64,000 nucleotides of DNA from Embleya scabrispora DSM 41855. GTDB lineage: Bacteria; Actinomycetota; Actinomycetes; Streptomycetales; Streptomycetaceae. The stretch lies in the NCBI RefSeq assembly GCF_000372745.1, contig NZ_KB889695.1:1-64000 (forward strand), written 5' to 3'. Shown here piece by piece: positions 34,301-43,506 of the stretch (its first letter is position 1; every line of letters starts with the position of its first letter). Made by a program: the position numbers and the translations under genes. The notes under the pieces were generated by a model. It saw only the letters and a program-made list of their open reading frames with translations. It had not been told where the DNA came from and ran no database searches.

Positions 34301-34687
34301 ATGAGTTCTCTTGCGCACGCCTTGGTCCGGGCCCACGCCCGGGTGATGTTCCCGGCCGAGACTCCGGTGTCCAGTCCGCCCCCCGGTGGCGGCACGGGTA
34401 CCGGTTCGACATTCGACTACACCAGGTTCAAGCCCGACAAGGGCGCCGTTCCGCAGGGTGGGGTACTGGACACCATTGCCAACGGCATGTTGTGGATCGG
34501 CTTCTCGATGGCCATCGCGGCTCTGGCGGGCGGCGCGGTCATGTGGATGGTCGGGCCGATATTCGGGAGCCACCACGTGTCCGCGCAGGGCAAGACGTTC
34601 ATGTGGAAGGCGCTGGGCGGTGTCGCCATCCTGGGGGCCTCCGGGGCGATCCTCAAGTTCGTCATCGACACGGTGATCGCGGGATGA
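34301..34687 (+). CDS. two-TM pilin-like subunit (VirB2/TrbC-like position)
   Basis: This is a 128-aa protein. After a polar N-terminus with SSPPPGGGTGTGSTFDYTRF there are two TM helices: MLWIGFSMAIAALAGGAVMW (about 65-85) and KALGGVAILGASGAILKFVI (about 103-122), separated by a short basic loop. Small size, two helices and position before the VirB8- and VirB6-like genes fit the pore/pilin subunit. AAGGA lies 6 nt before ATG 34301. No sequence family is firmly recognised. Confidence 0.6.
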   Translation: MSSLAHALVRAHARVMFPAETPVSSPPPGGGTGTGSTFDYTRFKPDKGAVPQGGVLDTIANGMLWIGFSMAIAALAGGAVMWMVGPIFGSHHVSAQGKTFMWKALGGVAILGASGAILKFVIDTVIAG

Positions 34688-35427
34688 GCGCGCGTCGGTT
34701 GGGTGTGGGCTACACGTCCGCGCACGCGGGACGGCCGCGCGCCTTGGTGGTGTTGTTGGTCCTGGCGCTCGTCGCGGGTGTCGCGGGCGGGGCCTGGTAC
34801 TGGGGGCGCAGTTCGGTGCCCGCGACCGCCGCGTCGGACGCCGACGCGCAGTCGGGTGCGGGCGGCGTCGGCGGCGGGGCCGCGAGCGGTCCCGCCGGTA
34901 CGCCGTGGATGCCGGTGCGTACGAGTCAGGCGCCGTCGTACCCGAATACGACCGAGGGCGCGGGCCAGGCGCTGGCCGCCTACCTGCGCAACGTCTTCGC
35001 GTTGAGCACGGGTCCGCGCGCGGCGGGGGTGGAGTACGCGCGTCGGATCGTCCTGGCGGGTGCCCCGCAGGAGCAGATCGACCGGCTCGCGGGGTCGACG
35101 TTCTCCGCCGATCGCCCGGGCGCGGTCAATCAGTTCGTGCCGATGCGGGTGATCACCCAGTCCGAGCCGGACGGGCAGGTCAGGGCGTTGGTGTGGGCGA
35201 TCGACCTGATCGGGATGAAGACCGACGGCCGCACGCCGGAGGCGACGCCGATGTTGTCGTGGGTGACGATGGGCGCGCGCCTTCGGTGGGTGGACGACGG
35301 GTGGCGGATCGTCGTCTTGAACGAGCCGCAGCCCGGACCGATACCGGCGACGTTGGGACAGCCGGACACCGCGGATCGGTTCACGGTGGTGCTGGCCGCG
35401 CCGGGGGCGGCGGCCGATGGCCCGTGA
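34684..35427 (+). CDS. VirB8/TcpC-like membrane-anchored protein
   Basis: This is a 247-aa protein with a short cytoplasmic N-terminus, one TM (about 20-42, LVVLLVLALVAGVAGGAWYW), a Gly/Ser/Ala linker and an extracellular alpha+beta domain (PNTTEGAGQALAAYLRNVFA, ...LRWVDDGWRIVVLNE). This is the NTF2-like fold and topology of VirB8/TcpC proteins that hold the secretion channel together. ATGA overlap upstream and an 11-bp overlap downstream show tight coupling. Confidence 0.65.
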   Translation: MSARRLGVGYTSAHAGRPRALVVLLVLALVAGVAGGAWYWGRSSVPATAASDADAQSGAGGVGGGAASGPAGTPWMPVRTSQAPSYPNTTEGAGQALAAYLRNVFALSTGPRAAGVEYARRIVLAGAPQEQIDRLAGSTFSADRPGAVNQFVPMRVITQSEPDGQVRALVWAIDLIGMKTDGRTPEATPMLSWVTMGARLRWVDDGWRIVVLNEPQPGPIPATLGQPDTADRFTVVLAAPGAAADGP

Positions 35428-37945
35428 CGGCGTGTGGCGGCGCGCGGGTCTGCTCGTGGTCTTCGCTCTGGTGGCTTGCCTGCTGGGGGTGGGGAGTTCA
35501 TCCGCCGACGATGTGCCGCCGAAGCCCACCCCCCCTGAGCACCCCAACCTGGCATCCGCGTGGCCGGACGTGGGCTGGTTGATGACCCAGCCCATCGACT
35601 GCCGCTCGATGGCGGTCAAGAAGACGCAGCAGCAGTGCGAGAAGTACGGCTTGAAGACGCTGGGGACCAGGTTCATCGGCCTGGATGGCAGGATCCACTG
35701 TGAAGTGCTCAACCCGAAGACCGGCAAGCCGTTCTTCGACAAATGTGATGCGGAAAAGATTCGCAAGGAGATTACCGGAGGCCGCACCAGCGACCCGCCG
35801 CCGCCGGCCCCGCCCAAGCCCCCGCCGGATCCCAACGCTCCGGTGTCGGCATCCCAACTCACGCTCGCCTGGCCGGACGTGTCGTGGATCAAGGCGAACA
35901 CCATCGATTGCGCGGGCTCCGCCCCCGAGGTCTACAACCTGTGCCGTACGTACGGTCTGCTCACGCCCACAGGCTTCCTGGGCTGGGACGGCAAGGTCCA
36001 CTGCGACAAGCTCCCCGAGGGCCACGCGTTGGTGGGCAACTGCGATCCTGCGGCGATCAGGGCGCAGGTCACCGGTGGGCGCACGACCGACATCAACGTG
36101 GTGCCGCCGAGCACGCAGCCCTGGCTCCGCAAGGTCTTCGAGGGTCTGAGCAAGGCGTGGCCCACGGTCACCTGGATCAAGGACGACGCCGTGATGGAGT
36201 GCGGCGAGCGGATGCCGGTGCCGACGCCGGACTGGATGACCTGCACCTACTTCGGGACGTTCCCCGGGCTTTTGGGTGTCGATGGTCAGATTCACTGCGA
36301 CATGATCCCCAAGGGCGATGCCATGTCGCGGACATGCGATCCGGTCAAGGTCAGAGAATCGCTGCTCGACAAGAGCGGCAAGACGCTCGATATCAGTTTC
36401 GGGAACGTCATCCCGGATGTTCCGGGCGCTGTCAAGTCGATCGTCTCGGCCGCCGGGAAGGTCTTGAAACTCCCCGGGAAATTCGCGGGATGGCTGGCCA
36501 ACAAGGGCCTCGAGCAGCTCGTCAAGGCGGCCGCGGAGAGCGCCACGACGCTGTTCGCGAAGGCGGCCGAGTTCATCTTCGACAAGACCGCCCCGGATTT
36601 GCACGGCACCGCTTTCACCTCGGTGTACGACTCGGTGGCCACGGTGATGCTGGCGTTGGTGTTCATCTTCTTCGTCGCGGCGGTGCTCCTGAACATCGTC
36701 TCCGACAAGTTCGGGCATGTGCCCGCGTCGGTGGGCGGCCTGATCCGGGCGGTGCTGGGGATCTGCCTCGCGGCCAACGTCGCCGACCTCATGGTCAAGC
36801 TCTCCGATCAGTGCACGACGAAGCTCCTGGAGTCCAACGAGAACAAGCCCCAGTGGAGTGCGCAGGCGTTCGCCGACCAGTTGGGCGAAGTGATGGGCGA
36901 CGGCGGCATGGTCATCGTGGTGCTGCTGGCCTCCATCTTCGCGATCATCGGACTGATCGCCCTGATGGTGATCATGTTCGTCCGGGGCATCGAGCTGTAC
37001 GCGGCGGCCCTGTTCGGGGCCATCGCGATGGTGGGTCAGGCGCATCCCCACACCCGTACCTGGGCGCGCAAGTGGTTCTGGAACTTCACGGCGTTGGCCT
37101 GGAGCAAGTTCGTGATCGCGGCGCTGTGGCTGCTGGCGGGGAGCCTGATCGGCGAGGGCGACTCGTTGGTGGCGGTCCTCAGCGGCCTCGGGATGATCTG
37201 GATGATGGTCTACGCGCCATTCGCGTTGATGAAGATGTTCTCCTTCATCGACGCGCAGGCCACCGGCATCGGCAACGACCTCGGCGCCAAGATGATGAAG
37301 AACGCCAAGGACGCCGCGATGCCCGGCAGCGGGTCCGAGGACGATCCCGCCCCGGCCGCCCCCGGCCGGGATTCCCCGGGCGGTTCGCCCGCGTCGCAGA
37401 TGGACGCCAACCTCGCGGACGTGGAGTCGGGCATGGCCGCCGAGACCGGCGACGACGACACGGACATGGACGCGGACGACGAGGGTTCGACGCCGGGCGG
37501 CGGGCCCGCCGAGAACGCCGCCGACGGGGCGGACGACCCCACGCCCGAGGCGGAGGAGGACGGCCCCCACGACGGCGGTGCGCCGGGCGTTCCCGAGGAC
37601 GGTGGCGATCCCGGTGCCCTGAACCCGGGCGGCGCCCTGGCGGCCGAGACCGCGGGTTCGCCCACCGGCGGCCCGGGCCCGGGCTCGCCCGGTTCCCCCT
37701 CGGGCGACGAGCAGATCGCCGCCGAGGTCGCGCTGGCCGGAGCAGGTGCCGGGGCCGGGTCGGCCGGCTCACGGGGTCCGGGTGCTTCGTCCGGCGCGGC
37801 CTTCTCCGGTGGATCCGCTCCCACCTCCATGGTGGGCCCGCCGTCCACGTCCGCCTCGTCGGACTCGTCCGGTGCGGACGGCCCCATGGAGACGGTGCCG
37901 GGTGTCGGTCACAACAGTCACAGCGGCGAACAGGCGTGGGGGTAG
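35417..37945 (+). CDS. polytopic VirB6/TrbL-like channel protein with three extracellular Cys repeats
   Basis: This 842-aa protein has a signal segment at about 10-28, then three tandem units of about 75 residues (48-125, 151-225, 246-325). Each has AWPDV.W, C, C...YG, G.DG..HC, CD...IR and mostly GGRT, i.e. four conserved Cys per unit. About six TM helices follow between 405 and 610 (for example VIVVLLASIFAIIGLIALMV), the TrbL/VirB6-type region. The C-terminal 220 residues are acidic, Gly/Pro-rich and disordered. The Cys units are expected outside the membrane and could form the surface part of the channel. No named domain is recognised for them. Confidence 0.7.
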   Translation: MARDGVWRRAGLLVVFALVACLLGVGSSSADDVPPKPTPPEHPNLASAWPDVGWLMTQPIDCRSMAVKKTQQQCEKYGLKTLGTRFIGLDGRIHCEVLNPKTGKPFFDKCDAEKIRKEITGGRTSDPPPPAPPKPPPDPNAPVSASQLTLAWPDVSWIKANTIDCAGSAPEVYNLCRTYGLLTPTGFLGWDGKVHCDKLPEGHALVGNCDPAAIRAQVTGGRTTDINVVPPSTQPWLRKVFEGLSKAWPTVTWIKDDAVMECGERMPVPTPDWMTCTYFGTFPGLLGVDGQIHCDMIPKGDAMSRTCDPVKVRESLLDKSGKTLDISFGNVIPDVPGAVKSIVSAAGKVLKLPGKFAGWLANKGLEQLVKAAAESATTLFAKAAEFIFDKTAPDLHGTAFTSVYDSVATVMLALVFIFFVAAVLLNIVSDKFGHVPASVGGLIRAVLGICLAANVADLMVKLSDQCTTKLLESNENKPQWSAQAFADQLGEVMGDGGMVIVVLLASIFAIIGLIALMVIMFVRGIELYAAALFGAIAMVGQAHPHTRTWARKWFWNFTALAWSKFVIAALWLLAGSLIGEGDSLVAVLSGLGMIWMMVYAPFALMKMFSFIDAQATGIGNDLGAKMMKNAKDAAMPGSGSEDDPAPAAPGRDSPGGSPASQMDANLADVESGMAAETGDDDTDMDADDEGSTPGGGPAENAADGADDPTPEAEEDGPHDGGAPGVPEDGGDPGALNPGGALAAETAGSPTGGPGPGSPGSPSGDEQIAAEVALAGAGAGAGSAGSRGPGASSGAAFSGGSAPTSMVGPPSTSASSDSSGADGPMETVPGVGHNSHSGEQAWG

Positions 37946-37949
37946 TGCG

Positions 37950-39431
37950 ATGAGGTTCAAGTTCTCGCCGTTGGAGTCGCGTGGTGTCCTGATGGGATTC
38001 ACGCTCGGGCGGCTCGGCGCGCTGGTCGCGGCGCTACTGTGCGGGGTCGCGGTACTCAGAGCCGATAACTGGCCTTTGAGAATCATCTGGATCGTCGTCA
38101 TGGCACTGTTCCTGACGATCGCCCTGGCCCGTTGGAGCGGCCGTGCGTTGACCGCCTGGGTACCGGTGATCTGGGCCTACCTGGCCCAGCGCGGCATGCG
38201 CCAGAACGTCTACCGGGGCGGGCCGTTCGCGCGCAACGCCGTGCAGGAGCACATGGAGTTGCCCGGTGCGTTGGCCGGGTGCGTATGGCTGCCGGCCCGC
38301 GCACCCGACGGGCAACGCGAGGTCGGGTTGATCCACGACCGTCACGCCCGCCACGTGGTGGCGGTGCTGCGTTGCCAGGGGACCAACACCATCCTGGAGG
38401 ACTCCTCGTTGCAGGAGCGCCGGGTGGTGGACTGGGGCTCGGTGATGCGCTCGTTCGGCGACGACGAGTCGTTGGCGTCGTGGTCGGTGATGGAACGCAC
38501 CGTCCCGGACGGCGCCAACCGGGCGCAACGCTTCATCCGGACCCGGATGGTGCGCCCCGACACACTCGCCGCGACGTCGCTCAAGCAACTCGTCGCGGCC
38601 TCGGCCCCCTCGACGCTGCGGCACGAGGTGTACCTGGCCGTGCGGTTCGACCTGGCGCGGTTGTCCGCGCAGGTCAAGGAGGCCGGCGGGACCGACGCGG
38701 CGATCGCGGCGGTGGTCGTCGACGCCCTCGGCGCGCTCGAACAGGGCGTGCTGGACGCCGGGGTGGCCACCGAGGGCTGGCTGTCCCCGCGCGGCTTGGC
38801 CGCCGTGCTGCGCACCCAGTTCGACCCCGCGGACCTGACCACGCTGGAGGCGCGCGGCGTCGACGGCGAGGGCGCCGCCGAGGGGGTGGACCCGCGACTG
38901 GCCGGACCGGCCGCGACCGAGTCGCACTGGGCGTACTACCGGCACGACTCGGGCTGGTCCCAGACGGTGTGGGTGCACCAGCTGCCGGTGCGCGAGGTGG
39001 GCCGGAACTGGCTGACGCCGGTGCTGAACCAGACCTCCTGCCGGCGGTCGGTGACGCTGGTCGCGCAGCCCCTGTCGACGGCCAAGGCCGAGGCGATGTC
39101 GCGGCGGCAGATGGTCGCGCACGAGGGCGACCGGCGTACCCGGCAGAAGCTCAAGTTGGTCGAGGGCGCCCGACAGCGTCAGGAGGCGCGGGCCGCCTCG
39201 CGCGAGGACGAGGAGGTCGCCGCCGGGTTCACCCGGGTCCGGTACTCGATGTTCGTCACGGTCACCGCAGTCGACATCGCCGCGCTGGAGAAGGAGATGC
39301 GGGTCGTGCGACGCAAGTTGTCCCAGTCGGGCTGCGAGTCGGTCGTGCTGTACGGCGAACAGGACCAGGCGTTCCTGGCGGGCGCGTTGCCGCTGGCGTA
39401 CGGACTGGCCCCGATGCGAGGGGTGATCTGA
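37950..39431 (+). CDS. SCO6880/PrgI-type membrane protein of type IV secretion
   Basis: This is a 493-aa protein. After a basic start come two adjacent TM helices (about 17-36, LGRLGALVAALLCGVAVLRA; and 46-65, RIIWIVVMALFLTIALARW), as in PrgI. A large cytoplasmic part follows, resembling the N-terminal domain of VirB4-like proteins (HARHVVAVLRCQGTNTILED; YYRHDSGWSQTVWVHQLPVR; FMVTVTAVD-type end). It forms a split pair with the following ATPase: together they equal PrgI plus VirB4. ATG 37950 is close to the end of the VirB6-like gene. Confidence 0.78.
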   Translation: MRFKFSPLESRGVLMGFTLGRLGALVAALLCGVAVLRADNWPLRIIWIVVMALFLTIALARWSGRALTAWVPVIWAYLAQRGMRQNVYRGGPFARNAVQEHMELPGALAGCVWLPARAPDGQREVGLIHDRHARHVVAVLRCQGTNTILEDSSLQERRVVDWGSVMRSFGDDESLASWSVMERTVPDGANRAQRFIRTRMVRPDTLAATSLKQLVAASAPSTLRHEVYLAVRFDLARLSAQVKEAGGTDAAIAAVVVDALGALEQGVLDAGVATEGWLSPRGLAAVLRTQFDPADLTTLEARGVDGEGAAEGVDPRLAGPAATESHWAYYRHDSGWSQTVWVHQLPVREVGRNWLTPVLNQTSCRRSVTLVAQPLSTAKAEAMSRRQMVAHEGDRRTRQKLKLVEGARQRQEARAASREDEEVAAGFTRVRYSMFVTVTAVDIAALEKEMRVVRRKLSQSGCESVVLYGEQDQAFLAGALPLAYGLAPMRGVI

Positions 39432-41036
39432 GTGGCACGTCGTGACAAGGGCCTGGTCCGCGAGGGCAACCGGGGCGAGGAACTGCGCCGCCTGGCCGAG
39501 ACCCGGGACGAGGAACGCGCGCGCAAACGGCTGGAACGGCGACGCGCGCGGGCCGAGTCGGCCTGGGAAAAGCTGACCGGGCCGCCGCCGGCCGACGGCC
39601 GGGGCACGTTCGGCCGGGCGGCCGGCCGGGTGGCCCGCAGGATGCGCGTGCAGCCGCACACCACCACCACCGCGCACCTGCGGTCGTGGTTCCCGTTCAC
39701 CAACGACGCCGGCCTGGCGGTGGACGGGCCGCTGATCGGGTTCGACGTGTTCTCCCGGACCGCGTTCACCTTCTCCGTGCACGAGCTGTACCGGGCCGGG
39801 CTGTTGACCGCCCCGAACGTGGTGGTCATCGGCGAGATCGGGTCCGGCAAGTCGTCGCTGCTGAAGTGCCTGGTGTTCCGCAACGTGCCGTTCGGGGTGA
39901 AGTTCTCGATCAGCGCCGACATCAAGGGCGAGTACGGGCCGCTGGCCGCGGCCACCGGGGTGACGCCGCTGCGGGTGGGCCCGGGGCTGTCCGCCCGGAT
40001 GAACCCGCTCCAGGGGGTGCGCCGGGCGCCCGGCCAGACCGAGGAGGCGTGGCTGGCCCACCAGCGCACCCGCCGACTGCTCCTGGTCGAGGGCCTGCTG
40101 GAGATCGAGAAGGGCCAACGCCTCACCGACGCCGAACGCACCGCCGTCACCTTCGGGATGGACGCCCTCACCCGCGAACACGACGGCACCAGCGCCGGAC
40201 GGCGCGCCGACCCCACCCTGGGACAGTTGCTGGAGGGCATGAGCGATCCGCATCGCTGGCGCACCGACGCGTCCCGGATCAGCGTCGACCCGCAACGGCT
40301 GCTGGAGAACGCCTCCAACGCGCGGATGGCGCTGTACCGGATCGTGCACGGGCCCCTGTCGGGGATCTTCGACGGCGCGTCCACGTCCAACCTGGACTTC
40401 ACCGCCGACGGCACCGTCCTCGACCTGTCCGCGATGCGCTCCTCGGACGAGATGACCGCGATGGCGATGACCTGCGCCCAATCCTGGCTGGAGGCGGAGT
40501 TGTCCCGGCCGGACGGCGAGCAGCGCATCGTCGTCTACGACGAGTTCGCGCTCATCGCACGCTACCTGCCGCTGGTGCGCCGGCTGCGCGAACAGTTCAA
40601 GATCGCCCGCGCGTACGGCATGTCGAACGTGATCGGGTTCCACCGCTTCTCCGACCTGGCGGCCGTCGGCGACGGCGACAGCGAGATCGTGCGGATGGCG
40701 CGCGGCCTGATCGAGGACACCGGCGTGCGGATCTCCTACCGGCAGTCCGAGGGCAGCCTGGCCCAGGCACGCGAGTTCCTGGGCACCTCCGACGTGGTCA
40801 CCGACCTCCTCAAACGCCTCAAGCAGGGCGTCGCGGTGTGGAACATCGGCACCCAATACCACGTGGTCAAGCACCGGTTGAGCCGGATCGAGAAGGAGAT
40901 GGTCCAGACGGACAGCCGGATGAACCACGTCGGCGAGACCCCGGACGGCCCCGAAACGTCACCGCCTTCCCCCGCGCCGGCGCCGACCGCCATGGGCACC
41001 GACGCCGTCTCGACGGCCTCGGGGGTGGGCGTGTGA
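39432..41036 (+). CDS. VirB4-like secretion ATPase
   Basis: This 534-aa P-loop ATPase has Walker A GEIGSGKSSLLKCL (about 134-147), Walker B RIVVYDEFALIARYL (about 363-377) and the RLREQFKIARAYGMSNVIGFH region of the VirB4/TraC family. The basic coiled N-terminus (MARRDKGLVREGNRGEELRR and following) suits membrane or partner docking. GTG 39432 directly follows the stop of the PrgI-like gene, so the two are made together. It would energise assembly and substrate transfer. Confidence 0.85.
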   Translation: MARRDKGLVREGNRGEELRRLAETRDEERARKRLERRRARAESAWEKLTGPPPADGRGTFGRAAGRVARRMRVQPHTTTTAHLRSWFPFTNDAGLAVDGPLIGFDVFSRTAFTFSVHELYRAGLLTAPNVVVIGEIGSGKSSLLKCLVFRNVPFGVKFSISADIKGEYGPLAAATGVTPLRVGPGLSARMNPLQGVRRAPGQTEEAWLAHQRTRRLLLVEGLLEIEKGQRLTDAERTAVTFGMDALTREHDGTSAGRRADPTLGQLLEGMSDPHRWRTDASRISVDPQRLLENASNARMALYRIVHGPLSGIFDGASTSNLDFTADGTVLDLSAMRSSDEMTAMAMTCAQSWLEAELSRPDGEQRIVVYDEFALIARYLPLVRRLREQFKIARAYGMSNVIGFHRFSDLAAVGDGDSEIVRMARGLIEDTGVRISYRQSEGSLAQAREFLGTSDVVTDLLKRLKQGVAVWNIGTQYHVVKHRLSRIEKEMVQTDSRMNHVGETPDGPETSPPSPAPAPTAMGTDAVSTASGVGV

Positions 41037-42859
41037 ACCGCGACAGCGGTCGAACCCGCGACAAGGGCAAGATCACCGCCGGTGAACCCGAGGAGATCCG
41101 CGCCCGCGTACTGCTGGGCCTGTGCACGCTCACGCTCTTCGCGCTGGTGGTCTGGACGGTGTGGCTGGCCGGACAACTCGCCGGCGTCCTCACCCACGGG
41201 AGTTGGCCGGACGCAGGCCCCGGGGACGCACCCGGGACCGCCGCGCGCTGGATCGCCCACGGCGGCGACCCCGCCCGGGCGTGGCCGGAGCCGGCCCGCG
41301 CCGACGTCGGCGGACCGGTGGCGGTGTACGCGGTCCTGACCGTCCTGCTGGGCGCGCTCGTGGGCGCGCTGGGCTGGGGCGTGTGGCGACTACGGGGTCG
41401 AACGCGCGGACGGCGCCCGGGATTCGCGACCCCCTCCGACATCGAGGGCCTGCTGTCGGAGGAGGCCGTGCTGGCCAAGGCCGCCGTGGTGCGGCCGTCC
41501 CTGGCGGGCCGCAAGGGCGTCGAACCCGGGCAGGTGGCGTACTCGCTGGGCCGCGAGGCCGGCACCCGACGCCGCCTGTGGGGACTGTACGAGTGGTCCG
41601 GGCTGCTGGTGGCCGCGGAACGCATGGGCAAGACGATGTTCTACATCGTCGACCGCATCCTGGGCGCCCCCGGCGCGGTGATCACCACCAGCACCCGCCT
41701 GGACACCCTGCCGGTCACCTACGCCGCCCGCGCCCGCCTGGGCCCGGTGTACGTCTTCGACCCGCAGCACATCACCTCCGGGATGGACCGCCTGCGCTGG
41801 TCCCCGGTGGCCGGCTGCGCGGACCCCCTGGTCGCGATCCAGCGCTCGGCCGGGTTCGTCGCCGGTTCCGGCGTCGGCGGCAAGAACGTCGAGAACGGCG
41901 AGTTCTTCGCCGGCATGGCCACCGCCGTGCTCCGCGCCTACCTGCACGCCGCCGACCTGGGCGGATACACCGTACGCACGGTGCTGGAGTGGTCGATGAA
42001 CCCGGACGACCGCACCCCGGTGGGCATCCTGCGCTCGCACCCGGACGCGGCGCCGATGTGGGCCGACCAACTCGCCGAGCTCCAAGCCGCGGACCCGCGC
42101 CTGCGCGGCAGCGTGTGGGCGGTGGTGCAACGCGCCTTCGACGCGTTCGCCGACCCGCGCGTACTGGCCGGCTGCGACGTCGCCTCGAACGAGGCGTTCG
42201 ACGCGGCCGACTTCCTGAGGCGCAAGGGCACCCTGTACATCCTGGGCTCGCGCAGCTCGCAGATCTCGGTCGCGCCGCTGATCTGCGCGTTCATCGAGGA
42301 CATCGTGCGCGTCGCCCAGGACCTCGCGCAGCGCTCGGTCGGTTCGCGCCTGGACCCGCCGCTGTCGCTGGTCCTGGACGAGTGCACGAACATCGCGCCG
42401 ATCCCCTCGCTCCCGAACCTGATGTCCGACGGCGGCGGCAAGGGCATCACCACCATCGCCGCGATGCAGTCGCGCTGGCAGGCCAGAGCCCGCTGGGACG
42501 AGGCGGGCGCCGCGGCGATGTGGGAGACCTGCTCGGTCAAGCTGATCCTGGGCGGCCTCTCCGACCCGGCCGACCTGGGCAACCTCGCGGACATGTCCGG
42601 CCAGGTGGACGAGTACACCCCCGGGGACAGCTTCAGCGAGGGCCGGATGACGTTCAGCCGCTCGGTCCGCCGGATCCCGGTGCTGGAGAAGTCCGAGATC
42701 CGCCAACTCCCGGTCGGCCACGCACTCCTGTTCACCCGCAACCTGCCCCCGATCGAAACCGTGCTCACCCCGTGGTGGGAGCGCGAGGACGCGAAGGAAC
42801 TGGCGGAGTCGCGGGACGCGCTGTACGCCCGCATGGGCATCGAGGGCGGTGCCGGATGA
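41033..42859 (+). CDS. VirD4/TraG-type coupling ATPase
   Basis: This 608-aa protein has two N-terminal TM segments (about 25-47, VLLGLCTLTLFALVVWTVWL; and about 97-120, VYAVLTVLLGALVGALGWGV), a P-loop variant VAAERMGKTMF (about 195-205), Walker B PLSLVLDECTNIAPIPSLPN (about 443-462) and the coupling-protein end GHALLFTRNLPPIETVLTPW. It should select substrates and feed them to the channel. The P-loop AERMGKT differs from GxxGxGKT but keeps GKT. It overlaps the neighbours on both sides (GTGA, ATGA). Confidence 0.85.
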   Translation: MNRDSGRTRDKGKITAGEPEEIRARVLLGLCTLTLFALVVWTVWLAGQLAGVLTHGSWPDAGPGDAPGTAARWIAHGGDPARAWPEPARADVGGPVAVYAVLTVLLGALVGALGWGVWRLRGRTRGRRPGFATPSDIEGLLSEEAVLAKAAVVRPSLAGRKGVEPGQVAYSLGREAGTRRRLWGLYEWSGLLVAAERMGKTMFYIVDRILGAPGAVITTSTRLDTLPVTYAARARLGPVYVFDPQHITSGMDRLRWSPVAGCADPLVAIQRSAGFVAGSGVGGKNVENGEFFAGMATAVLRAYLHAADLGGYTVRTVLEWSMNPDDRTPVGILRSHPDAAPMWADQLAELQAADPRLRGSVWAVVQRAFDAFADPRVLAGCDVASNEAFDAADFLRRKGTLYILGSRSSQISVAPLICAFIEDIVRVAQDLAQRSVGSRLDPPLSLVLDECTNIAPIPSLPNLMSDGGGKGITTIAAMQSRWQARARWDEAGAAAMWETCSVKLILGGLSDPADLGNLADMSGQVDEYTPGDSFSEGRMTFSRSVRRIPVLEKSEIRQLPVGHALLFTRNLPPIETVLTPWWEREDAKELAESRDALYARMGIEGGAG

Positions 42860-43506
42860 GCGGGGCGGCGGCGGCCGATCGGGGCGGCGAGGACCGGGGC
42901 AACGAGGAGTACCTGGCGGAACTCGAGGAACTGTTGCTGCGGTTGGCGGAGCAACAGCAGAGCGTGGTGGCCCGCCTGCAGGCGCTGGAGGCGGGCGGCG
43001 GGCGCGGAGGTACGGATGCGGAGGGGGAGGGGGAGGGGCCGGCCACTGCGGACTACGACTGGCGGGTGCTGGACGCGGACGCGACCCGGGCGGCGTGGGA
43101 ACGCCTGATCGGGTGGGTGGAGTGGCTGGTCTCGGTGTTCCCGGTGGCCGACGTACTGCCCGGGTGCTGGTTCGAACATCCGGTCCTGGTCTGGGAGTTG
43201 GCGGCGCTGCACCTCGCCTTCACGGACGCCTACGAGGTCCCCGACGCGCCGCGCGGCGCCGCGCTGGGATGGATGGAGGCCCTCCAGCGGGCGCACGGGC
43301 GCTGGCGGATGTGGGACCAGCACAAGTGCGCGGGCGCGGGGCGGCACAAGCCCGGGTACGCGCAGGCGGTCTGGGCCGCGGGATGGGCCGACAACGCCCG
43401 GGCGAGGGCGCTCGCGGACGCGGACGAGCGGCCCGTGTCGACGCGGAAAGCGGTACTGGGGATGGACGCCGAAGAGGGCTTTCGGCCGGGGGCGGTGGGG
43501 GCGTGA
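42856..43506 (+). CDS. DUF4913-like protein with N-terminal coiled coil
   Basis: This is a 216-aa protein. Residues 16-50 form a heptad-rich coiled coil (EEYLAELEELLLRLAEQQQS). The rest has many Trp residues (DYDWRVLDADATRAAWERLI, LPGCWFEHPVLVWELAALHL, RWRMWDQHKCAGAGRHKPGY), the pattern of DUF4913 proteins found in actinomycete conjugation and secretion loci. It is probably a cytoplasmic accessory protein. ATG overlaps the coupling-protein stop; the end overlaps the lipoprotein start. Confidence 0.65.
   Translation: MSGAAAADRGGEDRGNEEYLAELEELLLRLAEQQQSVVARLQALEAGGGRGGTDAEGEGEGPATADYDWRVLDADATRAAWERLIGWVEWLVSVFPVADVLPGCWFEHPVLVWELAALHLAFTDAYEVPDAPRGAALGWMEALQRAHGRWRMWDQHKCAGAGRHKPGYAQAVWAAGWADNARARALADADERPVSTRKAVLGMDAEEGFRPGAVGA

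Noticed and set aside
38034-40928. A 964-codon open frame on the minus strand opposite the PrgI-like and VirB4 genes
   Set aside because: Antisense shadow of highly biased GC-rich genes; it is rich in His/Arg/Gln/Gly with no domain, while the + strand frames carry clear motifs.
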